62,243 nt of DNA from Lentisphaeria bacterium (GTDB taxonomy: Bacteria > Verrucomicrobiota > Lentisphaeria > Victivallales > UBA1829). The position numbers were made by a program, and so were the translations under genes. Every line of letters starts with the position of its first letter. The stretch's first letter is position 1. The notes beneath the pieces were generated by a model. The model made no database searches. It saw only the letters and a program-made list of their open reading frames with translations, and was not told the DNA's origin. Positions 26,700 through 34,707 of this stretch are shown one piece after another. The stretch lies in assembly GCA_017963105.1 (NCBI GenBank), contig JAGCTY010000104.1:1-62243 (forward strand), in the 5' to 3' direction.

Positions 26700-26914
26700 T
26701 CCTCTTGCTGAGTTATTGTTTGTTATCGTATGATTGTTTGATATGCCGGGGTTCTGCTTCCGGGTGACCGGCCGGACGGGGCGTCCCGCGGTTCCTTCCG
26801 CAAAAACGGATATATACCATTAGCACCGATTCCCGCGTTTTCAAACCGGAAACAAGACTTTTTTCGGGAAAGTTTCGATTCCGGCGGATACGGCGGGACG
26901 TCGGATGCGATACG

Positions 26915-28480
26915 TCAATTCTCCGGTTTCCAGTATTTGACGGTCTTGCGGATGTTCGCGATTTCCTTGTCGAGTTCGCTGGCTTTGGCCGGGGCTTTCG
27001 CTTTCACGAGGTTGTCCATGACTTTGGCCTTTTCCTCTTCGTAGGAGCCGGGGTACTGCGTGCGGTTGGCTTCGTAGTGGTCCTTCAGCGCCTCCTCGTC
27101 AATGTCCTTCTTCGCAGCGTCTTCCGCGTGCTTGTTCACGAAGAGCTGCATGGCGGTCTGCTTCTGGATGGCCTCGATCCCGGCGAGCTTCGCGATCTGG
27201 TCCTCCAGCGACGCGCCCTGCGCTTTCAGCGCCTCCTCAAGGTCCTTTCTCTGGTCGGCGGGGAGTTCGTCGAGCTCCTTCATCACGGAGTCCTTCACGA
27301 GCTGCGGGGACGGGACGAACCCGGCCTTCTGCGCGAGGTAGAGCAGGATCGCGTTGTCGAGGTTCGCCTGGATCATCTCGCCGACGGATTCCTTCGTGAT
27401 GCGTTCGCAGTCGCTTTCGGTCGGCTCCTGTTCGAGGATCTCCTGCAGGAGTTCGGCCTTCGTCAGCTTCAGGTCCTCGTATTCCACGAGCATGTCCGGC
27501 AGATAGCTGAACTGCTTTTTCAGCTGCTCCATGGTGACGGGCTTGCCTTTGCCGTCGAGGACGTCCTGGATCTTGTCGATGTATTCCGGGGAATAGCCGG
27601 ACAGGGTACCGAGCTTGGTTTCGCCGTCGGATGCCAGCACGACCGTGCACGGATAACCGTCGACCTTGAACTTTTCGGCGAGTTCGGCGTTCTGCTTCTT
27701 CAGTTCGGCGGGGAGCTGCTTCTCCTGCGGGAAGTCAAGCTCGACCAGCACGAGCTTCTTCGAGAATTCCGCGAATTCGGGCTTGTCGAGCACGCTCTCG
27801 TGGAGGCGCTGGCACCAGATGCACCAGTCGGACCCGGTGAAGAACATCAGGATCGGCTTCTTCTCCGCTGCGGCCTGTTTCTTCGCCGCCTCGAAATCGG
27901 TCAGCCACGCGGGTTTTTCGCCTGCTTCTCCGGCTTGGTCAGCTTCGGGATCTTCCCCTGATTTTTTTTTTGCGCTGACGGAGTCTTTTTTCAGGACTTT
28001 TTTCAGCTTCTTGACCAGGTCTGTGCTGTAGCCTACCGTCCGGTCAAGTTCCTTTTCCCCGTCCGAGGCGACCAGGACCATGGTCGGATATCCGCTGACC
28101 TTGAACTTTTCGCCGAGCGCCTTGTTCTGTTTCTTGAGCGCATCGGATTGCGGGATGGAGTTCGGGAAATCAAGTTCGAGCAGAATCACATTTTCCTTGG
28201 CGAACTTCTGGAATTCGTCCTTGTCGAGCACGTCCTCATGGAGCTTCTTGCACCATCCGCACCAGTCGGACCCGGTGAAGAACATCAGGATCGGCTTCTT
28301 GTCGGCAGCGGCCTGCTTCTTCGCGGCTTCGAGGTCGGTCAGCCAGACGACGTCCGCTTTCTTCGCGGCTTCCTTCGCTTCCTTGGCCGGTTTCGCGTCG
28401 GCGCCGGCGGCGTTCACGGCGATTCCGGTGCAGACCAGTCCGCAGAGCGCGGCGGCGAGTATCAGATTGAAATGCTTCAT
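26915..28480 (-). CDS. Double thioredoxin protein fused to a SurA-type helical domain
   Basis: This 521-residue exported protein has a signal peptide of about 25 residues. It carries two tandem thioredoxin-like domains of the DsbD-gamma/YyaL kind, about 45-165 with active site Cys74-Gly-Trp-Cys77 and about 190-315 with Cys220-Ile-Trp-Cys223. The two share FTGSDWCxWC and SGYP/DGYP cis-Pro loops, so they arose by duplication. The last 190 residues match the SurA-like helical part of the neighbouring PPIase, but the parvulin domain is absent. A thiol oxidoreductase that holds unfolded clients is the likely role. GGAGG and a perfect promoter lie upstream. Confidence 0.85.
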   Translation of the reverse strand: MKHFNLILAAALCGLVCTGIAVNAAGADAKPAKEAKEAAKKADVVWLTDLEAAKKQAAADKKPILMFFTGSDWCGWCKKLHEDVLDKDEFQKFAKENVILLELDFPNSIPQSDALKKQNKALGEKFKVSGYPTMVLVASDGEKELDRTVGYSTDLVKKLKKVLKKDSVSAKKKSGEDPEADQAGEAGEKPAWLTDFEAAKKQAAAEKKPILMFFTGSDWCIWCQRLHESVLDKPEFAEFSKKLVLVELDFPQEKQLPAELKKQNAELAEKFKVDGYPCTVVLASDGETKLGTLSGYSPEYIDKIQDVLDGKGKPVTMEQLKKQFSYLPDMLVEYEDLKLTKAELLQEILEQEPTESDCERITKESVGEMIQANLDNAILLYLAQKAGFVPSPQLVKDSVMKELDELPADQRKDLEEALKAQGASLEDQIAKLAGIEAIQKQTAMQLFVNKHAEDAAKKDIDEEALKDHYEANRTQYPGSYEEEKAKVMDNLVKAKAPAKASELDKEIANIRKTVKYWKPEN

Positions 28481-28535
28481 GGATCAAAAACCTCCGTTGT
28501 GTTTGTCTTCCAAAAAATAAAAAGTCATTCATAAT

Positions 28536-28564
28536 ATTATAGCATTGGACAACGGAAAATGCAA
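28536..28564 (-). promoter_or_regulatory. Promoter of the double-thioredoxin gene
   Basis: On the minus strand TTGCAT (28564-28559), a 17-bp spacer and TATAAT (28541-28536). Confidence 0.8.
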
Positions 28565-28723
28565 ATATGTTCCAATCCCCTGTCCCCAAAAAAACTCTTT
28601 TTCCCTTTTTTCCAGGCGGCAGGTCTTTCCCCGGCGTCGTGCATCGCGGTTTCGGCAGTCTCCGCCCGTATTTGCCACCCCCGCCTCCGGAGCACGCATG
28701 ACCTGTTTTTTTGCGTTCCGGGG

Positions 28724-28752
28724 TTGATTCTCCGGCTGCGGAATGTTATATT
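28724..28752 (+). promoter_or_regulatory. Promoter of tRNA-Leu
   Basis: TTGATT (28724-28729), a 17-bp spacer and TATATT (28747-28752), 17 bp ahead of the tRNA. Confidence 0.8.
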
Positions 28753-28769
28753 ATTATTTGCTTGTTCGG

Positions 28770-28854
28770 GCGCGGCTGGCGAAATTGGCAAACGCACTGG
28801 GTTTAGGTCCCAGCACCGAGAGGTTTGCGGGTTCGAGTCCCGCGCCGCGCACCA
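28770..28854 (+). tRNA. tRNA-Leu (anticodon TAG)
   Basis: The acceptor stem GCGCGGC/GCCGCGC, the anticodon stem CTGGG/CCCAG with loop TTTAGGT, a long variable arm and the T arm with GGTTCGAGTCC are all present. CCA is encoded (28852-28854). The variable arm of class II size and the anticodon fit leucine (CUN codons). Confidence 0.95.
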
Positions 28855-28926
28855 GACTTTCAGCTCAAAAAAATGACGTTTTCCCCGTTTCTTCCCCGTC
28901 TGACCTTGTTTTCAGGTGAAACGAAC

Positions 28927-29553
28927 ATGATGATTCTATGTCACAGTATCCGTGCCGAAGAGGTGGTGCGGAAATCGCGTTTCCTCGCCGAAGCGGATCC
29001 GGTCGCCTCGGCGGAGGCGGCACGGAATCTCTGGCGCGAACGCAAACGCCTCCATGACGACTGCAGCCACGTCGTCTTTGCTTTCGTCTGCGGGCCTCAG
29101 GGCGGCGTGATGGGATGTTCCGACGACGGAGAGCCCTCCGGAACGGCGGGGCGGCCTGTGCTCGATGTGCTCAAAGGCAGCGGGATCACCAACGTGCTGC
29201 TCACGGTGACCCGCTGGTTCGGCGGGATCAAACTCGGCACGGGAGGGCTGGTCCGTGCTTATGCCGGGATCGCCCGGCTGGCGCTCGCCGATCCGCCGGT
29301 CGCGGAACTGGTCCCGCTCACACGTTTCACGCTCGCGCTGTCTTACCTTCAATACGAGAACGTCCGCCGCCGGTTCCCGGATTTCGCGGCGGAGATTACC
29401 GGCGAGGAGTTTGCCGCCGCTGTGACGCTTTCCGGCGTGATCCCGAGCGCGAACTTCGCCGCGTTTTCCGGGAAGGTCCGCGACCTCACGGGCGGCTCGG
29501 CAGTACCCCGGCAACAGGAACCTGTCCATGAAGACAGGATGGAGGAGCATTGA
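28927..29553 (+). CDS. YigZ/IMPACT family protein
   Basis: This 208-residue protein starts at the ATG at 28927 (the frame is open further up, through the tRNA, but that is not plausible). The family core is clear: HDDCSHVVFAF, then DDGEPSGTAGRPVLDVLKGS, TNVLLTVTRWFGGIKLGTGGLVRAY. A C-terminal ferredoxin-like domain follows. YigZ proteins are linked to translation or stress regulation by homology to yeast Yih1/IMPACT; the bacterial role is unsettled. The stop overlaps the next gene start. Confidence 0.9.
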   Translation: MMILCHSIRAEEVVRKSRFLAEADPVASAEAARNLWRERKRLHDDCSHVVFAFVCGPQGGVMGCSDDGEPSGTAGRPVLDVLKGSGITNVLLTVTRWFGGIKLGTGGLVRAYAGIARLALADPPVAELVPLTRFTLALSYLQYENVRRRFPDFAAEITGEEFAAAVTLSGVIPSANFAAFSGKVRDLTGGSAVPRQQEPVHEDRMEEH

Positions 29554-30374
29554 GTTCAATTATGGTCAAACGGAAGATCGGAAAACGGATTGCCATGTTT
29601 CTGGGCGGGCTGTGCCTGCTTCTCGTCTTTGCATTCACTTCGTGCGCCGCGCCGCAGGATTCCCTCATGGCGATCCGGTCCCGCGGGGTTCTGCTTGTGG
29701 GGTCGACCGGGGATTATTGCCCGATGTCCTATCTTGAACCGGAAACGGGAACGTATGTCGGATTCGACGCCGCACTGGCCGACGATCTGGCGACGTCGCT
29801 CGGCGTCCGGCTCGAATACGTGCCGACCAGCTGGCCGACGCTGATGGACGACACGCTGGCCGGGAAATTCGATCTGGCCGTCTGCGGCATCACGATCACC
29901 CCGGCACGGAAGGAAGCGGCCCTGATGTCCGACGGTTACCTCGAAAACGGAAAAACGGTCCTCTGCCGCGCCGAAGATGCGGACAAGTACATCTCCCTGG
30001 AGGCGATCGACCGCCCGGAGGTCCGGGTCATGGAGAATCCCGGCGGGCTCAACGAGAAGTTCGTCCGGGCGAATCTCCCGCGGGCCACGCTGATCATCCA
30101 TCCGGTGAACGAGGAAATACCCGGGCTGGTCGCATCCGGCAAGGCGGACGTGATGATCACGGAAATCATGGAGGCCGAATATTATGTGAACCGCGATCCG
30201 AGGCTGGCCGCGCCTTTGCTGGATGCTCCGTTCACACGGGGCGAACTTGGCGTCCTGCTTCCGCCGGGCGGCGAAACGCTTCTGGAGTACGTCAACGGCT
30301 TTCTCGAAAAGGAACGCGGGTCGGGCCGCATGGACGAACTGGGGGACATCTATCTCCGGGGGCGCCGTCCGTGA
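29550..30374 (+). CDS. pheC: Cyclohexadienyl/arogenate dehydratase, lipoprotein form
   Basis: PheC converts prephenate or arogenate to phenylpyruvate or phenylalanine in the periplasm, using a substrate-binding-protein fold. The 274 residues include the PheC lines GSTGDYCPMSYLEPETG, TSWPTLMDDTLAGKFD, ITPARKEAAL, RPEVRVMENPGGLNEKFVRANLP and ASGKADVMITE. The signal peptide carries a lipobox (Cys32), so it is probably anchored, unlike the soluble Pseudomonas enzyme. The start is TTG at 29550, overlapping the yigZ stop, or ATG at 29562; GGAGGAG at 29541 fits either only loosely. Confidence 0.85.
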   Translation: MSSIMVKRKIGKRIAMFLGGLCLLLVFAFTSCAAPQDSLMAIRSRGVLLVGSTGDYCPMSYLEPETGTYVGFDAALADDLATSLGVRLEYVPTSWPTLMDDTLAGKFDLAVCGITITPARKEAALMSDGYLENGKTVLCRAEDADKYISLEAIDRPEVRVMENPGGLNEKFVRANLPRATLIIHPVNEEIPGLVASGKADVMITEIMEAEYYVNRDPRLAAPLLDAPFTRGELGVLLPPGGETLLEYVNGFLEKERGSGRMDELGDIYLRGRRP

Positions 30375-30832
30375 AACGCGATCCTGACATGCCGGTCGAG
30401 GTCCTCCGGGCCGAAGCCGAATGGCAGCGGGCCGGTGCGTATTCCGTCCGGATTCAGGGAATGAACCGACAGCACCATATCTCGCTGCGGGAAGAATTCG
30501 ACGAACACGATGGCGACGGCACAAAGTATATCGTCCTGCTGGACGACGGCTACCCCGCGGCGACCTGCCGATTCTATGAAACCGGCGCGGAATGCGTGGT
30601 CCTTGGCCGCGTGGTCGTCCTGCCGGAATATCGTGGCCGGGGGCTCGGGCGGAAAGTCGTGGAGGAGGCGGAACGCTGGATCGGGGAGCTCGGCTATCGG
30701 AAGATCGTGATCGACAGCCGGCTCGTCGCGGTCCCGTTCTACGAAAAGCTCGGATATGCGTCCGCGGGCGGCGCCCTGGTCAAAAGCGGCTCGTTCGACT
30801 GCATCCGGATGAGCAAGGCCGTAACGGCCTGA
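30371..30832 (+). CDS. GNAT-family N-acetyltransferase
   Basis: This 153-residue protein starts at a GTG that overlaps the pheC stop (GTGA). It has the GNAT acetyl-CoA site VVVLPEYRGRGLGRKVVEEAERW (about 79-101, with the RGxGxG-type turn) and a C-terminal FYEKLGYASAGG motif. The size and LVAVPFYEKLGY line match the single-domain ElaA/YjcF-like group. Its target is unknown. It is translationally coupled to pheC, the third gene of the yigZ-pheC-GNAT unit. Confidence 0.85.
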   Translation: MKRDPDMPVEVLRAEAEWQRAGAYSVRIQGMNRQHHISLREEFDEHDGDGTKYIVLLDDGYPAATCRFYETGAECVVLGRVVVLPEYRGRGLGRKVVEEAERWIGELGYRKIVIDSRLVAVPFYEKLGYASAGGALVKSGSFDCIRMSKAVTA

Positions 30833-30872
30833 CATCGGATTGGGGCTGCCGTGCCGCATGTCCCCGTTCAAC

Positions 30873-31553
30873 TCAGCTCCTCAGGAAATCCAGTACGGCC
30901 CGGTTGAATTCCGCAGGATGCCGGTTCGCGATGAAATGGTTTCCCTTCACGAAAACAAGTTTTGAGTTCGGGATTTGCTCCGCGATCATCCGGGTGTGCG
31001 TTTCCCGGATCATGTCGCGCGTTCCGGCGATGACCAGCGTCTTCGCACGGATTCCGGCAAGCTCCGCGGGCGCCACGTTCGGTTCGTTCACCATCAATCC
31101 CAGCATCTCCGCATTCCGTCCGGCGGACTCGCTTTTTCCGGAGAAAGCCCTGGCGATCCAGTATCCGATCTCGATCGGGATCTGCGTGCTTCGTTTTACG
31201 CCGCCCGCGTTCAGGTTCGCGCCGTTCAGGATCAGCCGGTCCACACGGTCGGGATGCCCGATGGCGAAAACCATCGCGATGTTCGCACCGTCCGAAAAGC
31301 CGAGCAGATGCGCCTTCCCGATCCGATGCCCGTCCATGAACCCCAGTAAATCGTCCGCGAACTGCCGTATCGTGAAGGGCGTTTTGCCACGCGGCGTCCG
31401 ACCGTGCCCCCGTGTGTCGGGCGCGTACACATGGTACTCCTCCGCGAACGCGCCGATCTGCCCCTTGAAATAATCCGAACTCTCCCCGTTCCCATGAAGC
31501 AGGATGAGGGGGCGTCCAGTCCCCTTTTCGACGTAATAATGCTCAATGTCCAT
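30873..31553 (-). CDS. Alpha/beta-fold hydrolase
   Basis: This 226-residue protein has an early oxyanion motif LHGNGESSD, a DTRGHGRT line, the nucleophile elbow GFSDGAN (Ser about 89), a late acidic residue in VIAGTRDMI and the catalytic His in GNHFI. It is a typical small carboxylesterase/C-C hydrolase with a short cap; the substrate is unknown. It is convergent with the GNAT gene and has its own promoter. Confidence 0.87.
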   Translation of the reverse strand: MDIEHYYVEKGTGRPLILLHGNGESSDYFKGQIGAFAEEYHVYAPDTRGHGRTPRGKTPFTIRQFADDLLGFMDGHRIGKAHLLGFSDGANIAMVFAIGHPDRVDRLILNGANLNAGGVKRSTQIPIEIGYWIARAFSGKSESAGRNAEMLGLMVNEPNVAPAELAGIRAKTLVIAGTRDMIRETHTRMIAEQIPNSKLVFVKGNHFIANRHPAEFNRAVLDFLRS

Positions 31554-31610
31554 AAAAATCGCTTCCGCTGAGGTGGCGTTTCATCGTTTCCTTGCTGTTT
31601 CCGCCCTAAT

Positions 31611-31638
31611 AATATAGCATCCGTTTGACAAAAAACAA
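31611..31638 (-). promoter_or_regulatory. Promoter of the alpha/beta hydrolase
   Basis: On the minus strand TTGTTT (31638-31633), a 16-bp spacer and TATATT (31616-31611). Confidence 0.6.
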
Positions 31639-31721
31639 CGGGAGACGTTCCATCCGACCGGCTGCTGCGCGCAATGCGGGATGAAAGCTCCGTAAAAAAA
31701 GAATGTTTTGAGGACGTGGAC

Positions 31722-31749
31722 TTGAAAAAAACGTTTCGGCTGTTATTGT
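31722..31749 (+). promoter_or_regulatory. Promoter of ald
   Basis: TTGAAA (31722-31727), a 16-bp spacer and TATTGT (31744-31749), giving a leader of about 120 nt before ald. Together with the divergent promoter it explains the 320-bp gap 31554-31874, in which I see nothing else. Confidence 0.6.
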
Positions 31750-31874
31750 ATAGCAAGTGATGGAATCGCATTCGGCGGTTCTTTTCCGACAACAAAGAAC
31801 TCTCTGTCAAGAATTGAGTTGATGGAACCCCCTTCATTTTCGGGGATAAAAAACAGAAAGGATGAGCATCGGCC

Positions 31875-32987
31875 ATGAAAATCGGATGCGTCAAAGAGAT
31901 CAAGAACAATGAATTTCGCGTTGGACTTACGCCGGACAATGTCCGGGACTATGTCGCCGCCGGGCATCATGTCTACATGGAGAAGGGTGCCGGCGTGGGC
32001 TCCGGGTTCTCCGATAACGAATATGTGGACGCCGGGGCGAGCCTGATCGACAACGCCGCCGATGTGTGGCATCTGGTCGACATGATGATCAAGGTCAAGG
32101 AACCGCTCCCCTGCGAGTATAAACTGTTCCACGAGGGACTGATCCTCTATACCTACCTGCACCTCGCCGCCGACAAAGAGCAGACCGACGCCCTGCTGGC
32201 CGGAAAGGTCAAGGCCGTCGCATACGAGACGATCCAGGAAGCCGACCGTTCCCTGCCGTGCCTCGCTCCGATGTCCCAGATCGCGGGCCGTCTCTCCATT
32301 CAGGAAGGCGCGAAGTACCTGGAGAAGAATTTCGGCGGCGAAGGCATCCTGCTTGCCGGTGTCCCCGGTACCCCGAAGGCGAACGTGGTCATCCTCGGTG
32401 GCGGCACGGTAGGCATGAACGCCTGCAAGATCGCCGTCGGCATGGGCGCGAACGTGACGATCCTGGACATCAATCTGAAGCGCCTGGAAGAGCTCGACAA
32501 CATGTTCGGCGCGCACATCCAGACGCTGGTGAGCTCGGACAGCAACATCGAACGCGTGCTGAAGGACGCCGACCTGGTAATCGGGTCCGTACTGATCCCC
32601 GGCGGCTCCACGCCCAAACTCTTCAAGAAGCGCTACTTGCCCGAAATGAAGGACGGCTCGGTGTTCGTGGATGTGGCGATCGACCAGGGCGGCTGCGGCG
32701 AATCCTCCCGCGTGACCACGCACGACGATCCCGTGTACATCGAAGAGGGCGTGGTGCATTACTGCGTGGGCAACATGCCCGGCGCGGTGCCGCGGACGAG
32801 CACGATCGCGCTCACGAACGCCACACTCCGCTACGGCCTGCAAATCGCGAAAGCCGGGCTGGAAGAAGCCTGCAGGCAGAGCAATGCAGTTGCCTCCGGT
32901 GTCAACTGCTATCTCGGCAAGCTCACGAACAAAAACGTTGCCGCCGCGCACGATTACGAGTTCACCGATCTCTCCACCCTTATTTGA
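31875..32987 (+). CDS. ald: Alanine dehydrogenase
   Basis: Alanine dehydrogenase interconverts L-alanine with pyruvate and ammonia using NAD. The 370-residue length is standard. Hallmarks are MKIGCVKEIKNNEFRVGLTP at the start, the substrate Lys in MMIKVKEP, the HLAADKE line, the Rossmann motif GGGTVGMNACKIA (about 176-188) and the VDVAIDQGGCGE and NMPGAVPRTST lines. AAAGGATGAG precedes the ATG. Confidence 0.96.
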   Translation: MKIGCVKEIKNNEFRVGLTPDNVRDYVAAGHHVYMEKGAGVGSGFSDNEYVDAGASLIDNAADVWHLVDMMIKVKEPLPCEYKLFHEGLILYTYLHLAADKEQTDALLAGKVKAVAYETIQEADRSLPCLAPMSQIAGRLSIQEGAKYLEKNFGGEGILLAGVPGTPKANVVILGGGTVGMNACKIAVGMGANVTILDINLKRLEELDNMFGAHIQTLVSSDSNIERVLKDADLVIGSVLIPGGSTPKLFKKRYLPEMKDGSVFVDVAIDQGGCGESSRVTTHDDPVYIEEGVVHYCVGNMPGAVPRTSTIALTNATLRYGLQIAKAGLEEACRQSNAVASGVNCYLGKLTNKNVAAAHDYEFTDLSTLI

Positions 32988-32996
32988 GCTTAACGT

Positions 32997-34178
32997 ATGC
33001 CGTTCGACATTGCAAAAGACGTGCAGGCTATTAAGTCCGCGATTTTGAAAAGTCGCTATGTGGCGGCACGTCTTGCCAATGCCGAGATGCTGAAGCTCTA
33101 CTTCGCCATTGGAGCTTATGTCTCGCGTAATTCCAGAGAGGGCCACTGGGGAACCGGCGCGATCGATGAGATCTCCCGGTTGCTCCAAAAGGAGCTGCCC
33201 GGCCTGCGCGGTTTTTCGGCAACCAATATGCGAAACATGCGTATCTTTTATGAGGCATGGTCATCTCCAATGGTAATTCGTCAGCCACTGGCTGATAAAT
33301 TATGCTTGGTGAACTTGGATCAAGGTTTTTTACCTTCTTCAAAGGCTGAAATCGAAATTCATCAGCCACTGGCTGATGAATTGGGAACCAATGATGCAAC
33401 AGCTTTCATGTCCATCGGTTTCACAAGCCACATGGAGATTATTTTTGCCTGTAAAACACCTGAGGAACGCCTTTTCTATATTCGAAAATGTGCGTTTGAG
33501 TTCTGGTCGAAACGTGTTCTTCTGCAACATCTCAAGGCAAACGACTATGCAACACAGGGCAAGGAGGTTAACAACTTCGCTGTCACTATGCCGGACGAAA
33601 AGCATGTTCCACGGACGATACAGGCTTTCAAGAGCGAGTATCTGCTTGACTTCGTGAACATCGTGGACGCAAATGATGACGAGGAAACATTGGACGAGCC
33701 GGAATGGATGATGGAGATGGTTTCCAAAATCCGCAGGTTCATTCAGGCGGTGGGCTCGGATTTCTGTTTCATGGACGTGAAAAAACGTTTTATTGTGGAC
33801 GATGAGGAATACTTCGCCGACCTTGTGTTCTTCCATCGTGAACTGAAATGTATGGTCGCTGTGGAATTGAAACGGGGGGCCTATCTCGGACAGTTGGAAT
33901 TCTATCTGGCCTGCCTCGACAAGTATGTGAAACGGGAAGACGAGAATCCGTCCATCGGTCTGTTGCTATGCCATGAAATGAACCGTTCTGTTGTTGAACT
34001 GACCATTGGTCGACACAATTCGCCGATGGGAGTCGCGACCTATCGAACGGCAGAGGACGTGCCGGACCAGTATAAGTCCCTCCGCCCTCTTCTTGATGGC
34101 GCACAGAAAATCCTCAAAGAAGCATCTTTAAATGGCGAATCGGAGAAAGATACTGCCACAAAACAGATAGGGAGATAA
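32997..34178 (+). CDS. DUF1016/YhcG-family PDDEXK nuclease
   Basis: This 393-residue protein has a DUF1016 N-terminal helical domain (about 1-90, with GAYVSRNSREGHWGTGAID and the FSATNMRNMRIFY line) and a C-terminal PD-(D/E)XK nuclease core: Asp275 in FADLVFFH and Glu290-x-Lys292 in VAVELKRG, then QLEFYLACLDKYV. Family members are accessory genes tied to mobile DNA and defence islands; the substrate is unproven. The linker between the domains holds two in-frame palindromic insertions (residues 94-102 and 121-129). GC is clearly lower than in the flanking genes, pointing to transfer. It starts 9 bp after ald. Confidence 0.88.
   Translation: MPFDIAKDVQAIKSAILKSRYVAARLANAEMLKLYFAIGAYVSRNSREGHWGTGAIDEISRLLQKELPGLRGFSATNMRNMRIFYEAWSSPMVIRQPLADKLCLVNLDQGFLPSSKAEIEIHQPLADELGTNDATAFMSIGFTSHMEIIFACKTPEERLFYIRKCAFEFWSKRVLLQHLKANDYATQGKEVNNFAVTMPDEKHVPRTIQAFKSEYLLDFVNIVDANDDEETLDEPEWMMEMVSKIRRFIQAVGSDFCFMDVKKRFIVDDEEYFADLVFFHRELKCMVAVELKRGAYLGQLEFYLACLDKYVKREDENPSIGLLLCHEMNRSVVELTIGRHNSPMGVATYRTAEDVPDQYKSLRPLLDGAQKILKEASLNGESEKDTATKQIGR
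33275..33301. repeat. 27-bp palindromic element, copy 1, inside DUF1016 gene
   Basis: An imperfect inverted repeat around the core TCAGCCA-C-TGGCTGA; two of the 13 arm positions are mismatched. It is read in frame as IRQPLADKL plus flanking residues. Confidence 0.9.
33356..33382. repeat. 27-bp palindromic element, copy 2, inside DUF1016 gene
   Basis: A perfect inverted repeat with 13-bp arms around a single central C. It is read in frame as IHQPLADEL. It lies exactly 81 bp (27 codons) from copy 1. Confidence 0.92.
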
Positions 34179-34183
34179 CAAAT

Positions 34184-34288
34184 ATGTTGATAGCGGGAAT
34201 CATTGGTTTTATTCTTCTTATGTATATTGTTGGTGTCTTAGCATCAACTATTTATAGATTAACTTTACCATCAATGAGCGATCATTGA
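34184..34288 (+). CDS. 34-residue membrane peptide
   Basis: The ATG at 34184 follows AGGGAGA with about eight bases between. The peptide has one hydrophobic helix (MLIAGIIGFILLMYIVGVLA) and a short polar tail ending SMSDH. The stop overlaps the next start (TGATG). Base composition is AT-rich, unlike most of the window. I do not recognise the family; the good ribosome site and the coupled downstream gene are the support. It could be a leader peptide or a small toxin-like membrane protein. Confidence 0.5.
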   Translation: MLIAGIIGFILLMYIVGVLASTIYRLTLPSMSDH

Positions 34289-34707
34289 TGATGATTGAGC
34301 ACCCTACTCTCGTTTCTCTGATGTGGTTTGTTTTTATCCCCCTCTTTTTTCTATGCAACAGAAAGTTTATTGATAAAAAATATGTTTTATGGTATATATT
34401 TCTTTATTTTTCTTGTCTGTTTAATTGGATTTCAAAGGTCTTCTGCAGTTTTTTTTCCTGTTTGCTGATGAAGTCGTTTTGGGGAATAGCAGTGGGTTGG
34501 ATTAGTTTTACAGTTTTTTACTGGATATTCCTTGCACTCATTCCAAAATATGATCGACAGCATATGGTATCTTCGTTTCATGATTATTTAAGTAACACTT
34601 CAATGGGAATACCCCCAACACCTTTTTTGCCGAAACATGTTATAGACAGATACGACGAAGAATATAAGAATGATAACGTGAATACTGAACAGGGATTTGG
34701 CAAATGA
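34288..34707 (+). CDS. AT-rich membrane protein of unknown function
   Basis: This 139-residue protein has three or four hydrophobic segments rich in Phe, Trp, Ile and Cys (about 8-105), followed by a soluble polar tail with NDNVNTEQGFGK at the end. The start ATG overlaps the stop of the small peptide, and its own stop overlaps the start of the metzincin gene as ATGA. The GC content is far below that of the neighbours. I see no known domain. The gene looks imported together with the DUF1016 gene or the small peptide. Confidence 0.6.
   Translation: MMIEHPTLVSLMWFVFIPLFFLCNRKFIDKKYVLWYIFLYFSCLFNWISKVFCSFFSCLLMKSFWGIAVGWISFTVFYWIFLALIPKYDRQHMVSSFHDYLSNTSMGIPPTPFLPKHVIDRYDEEYKNDNVNTEQGFGK

Noticed and set aside
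31554..31874. Riboswitch in the long leader of ald
   Set aside because: The 320-bp gap is explained by two divergent promoters. I see no conserved riboswitch core such as the glycine or SAM types.
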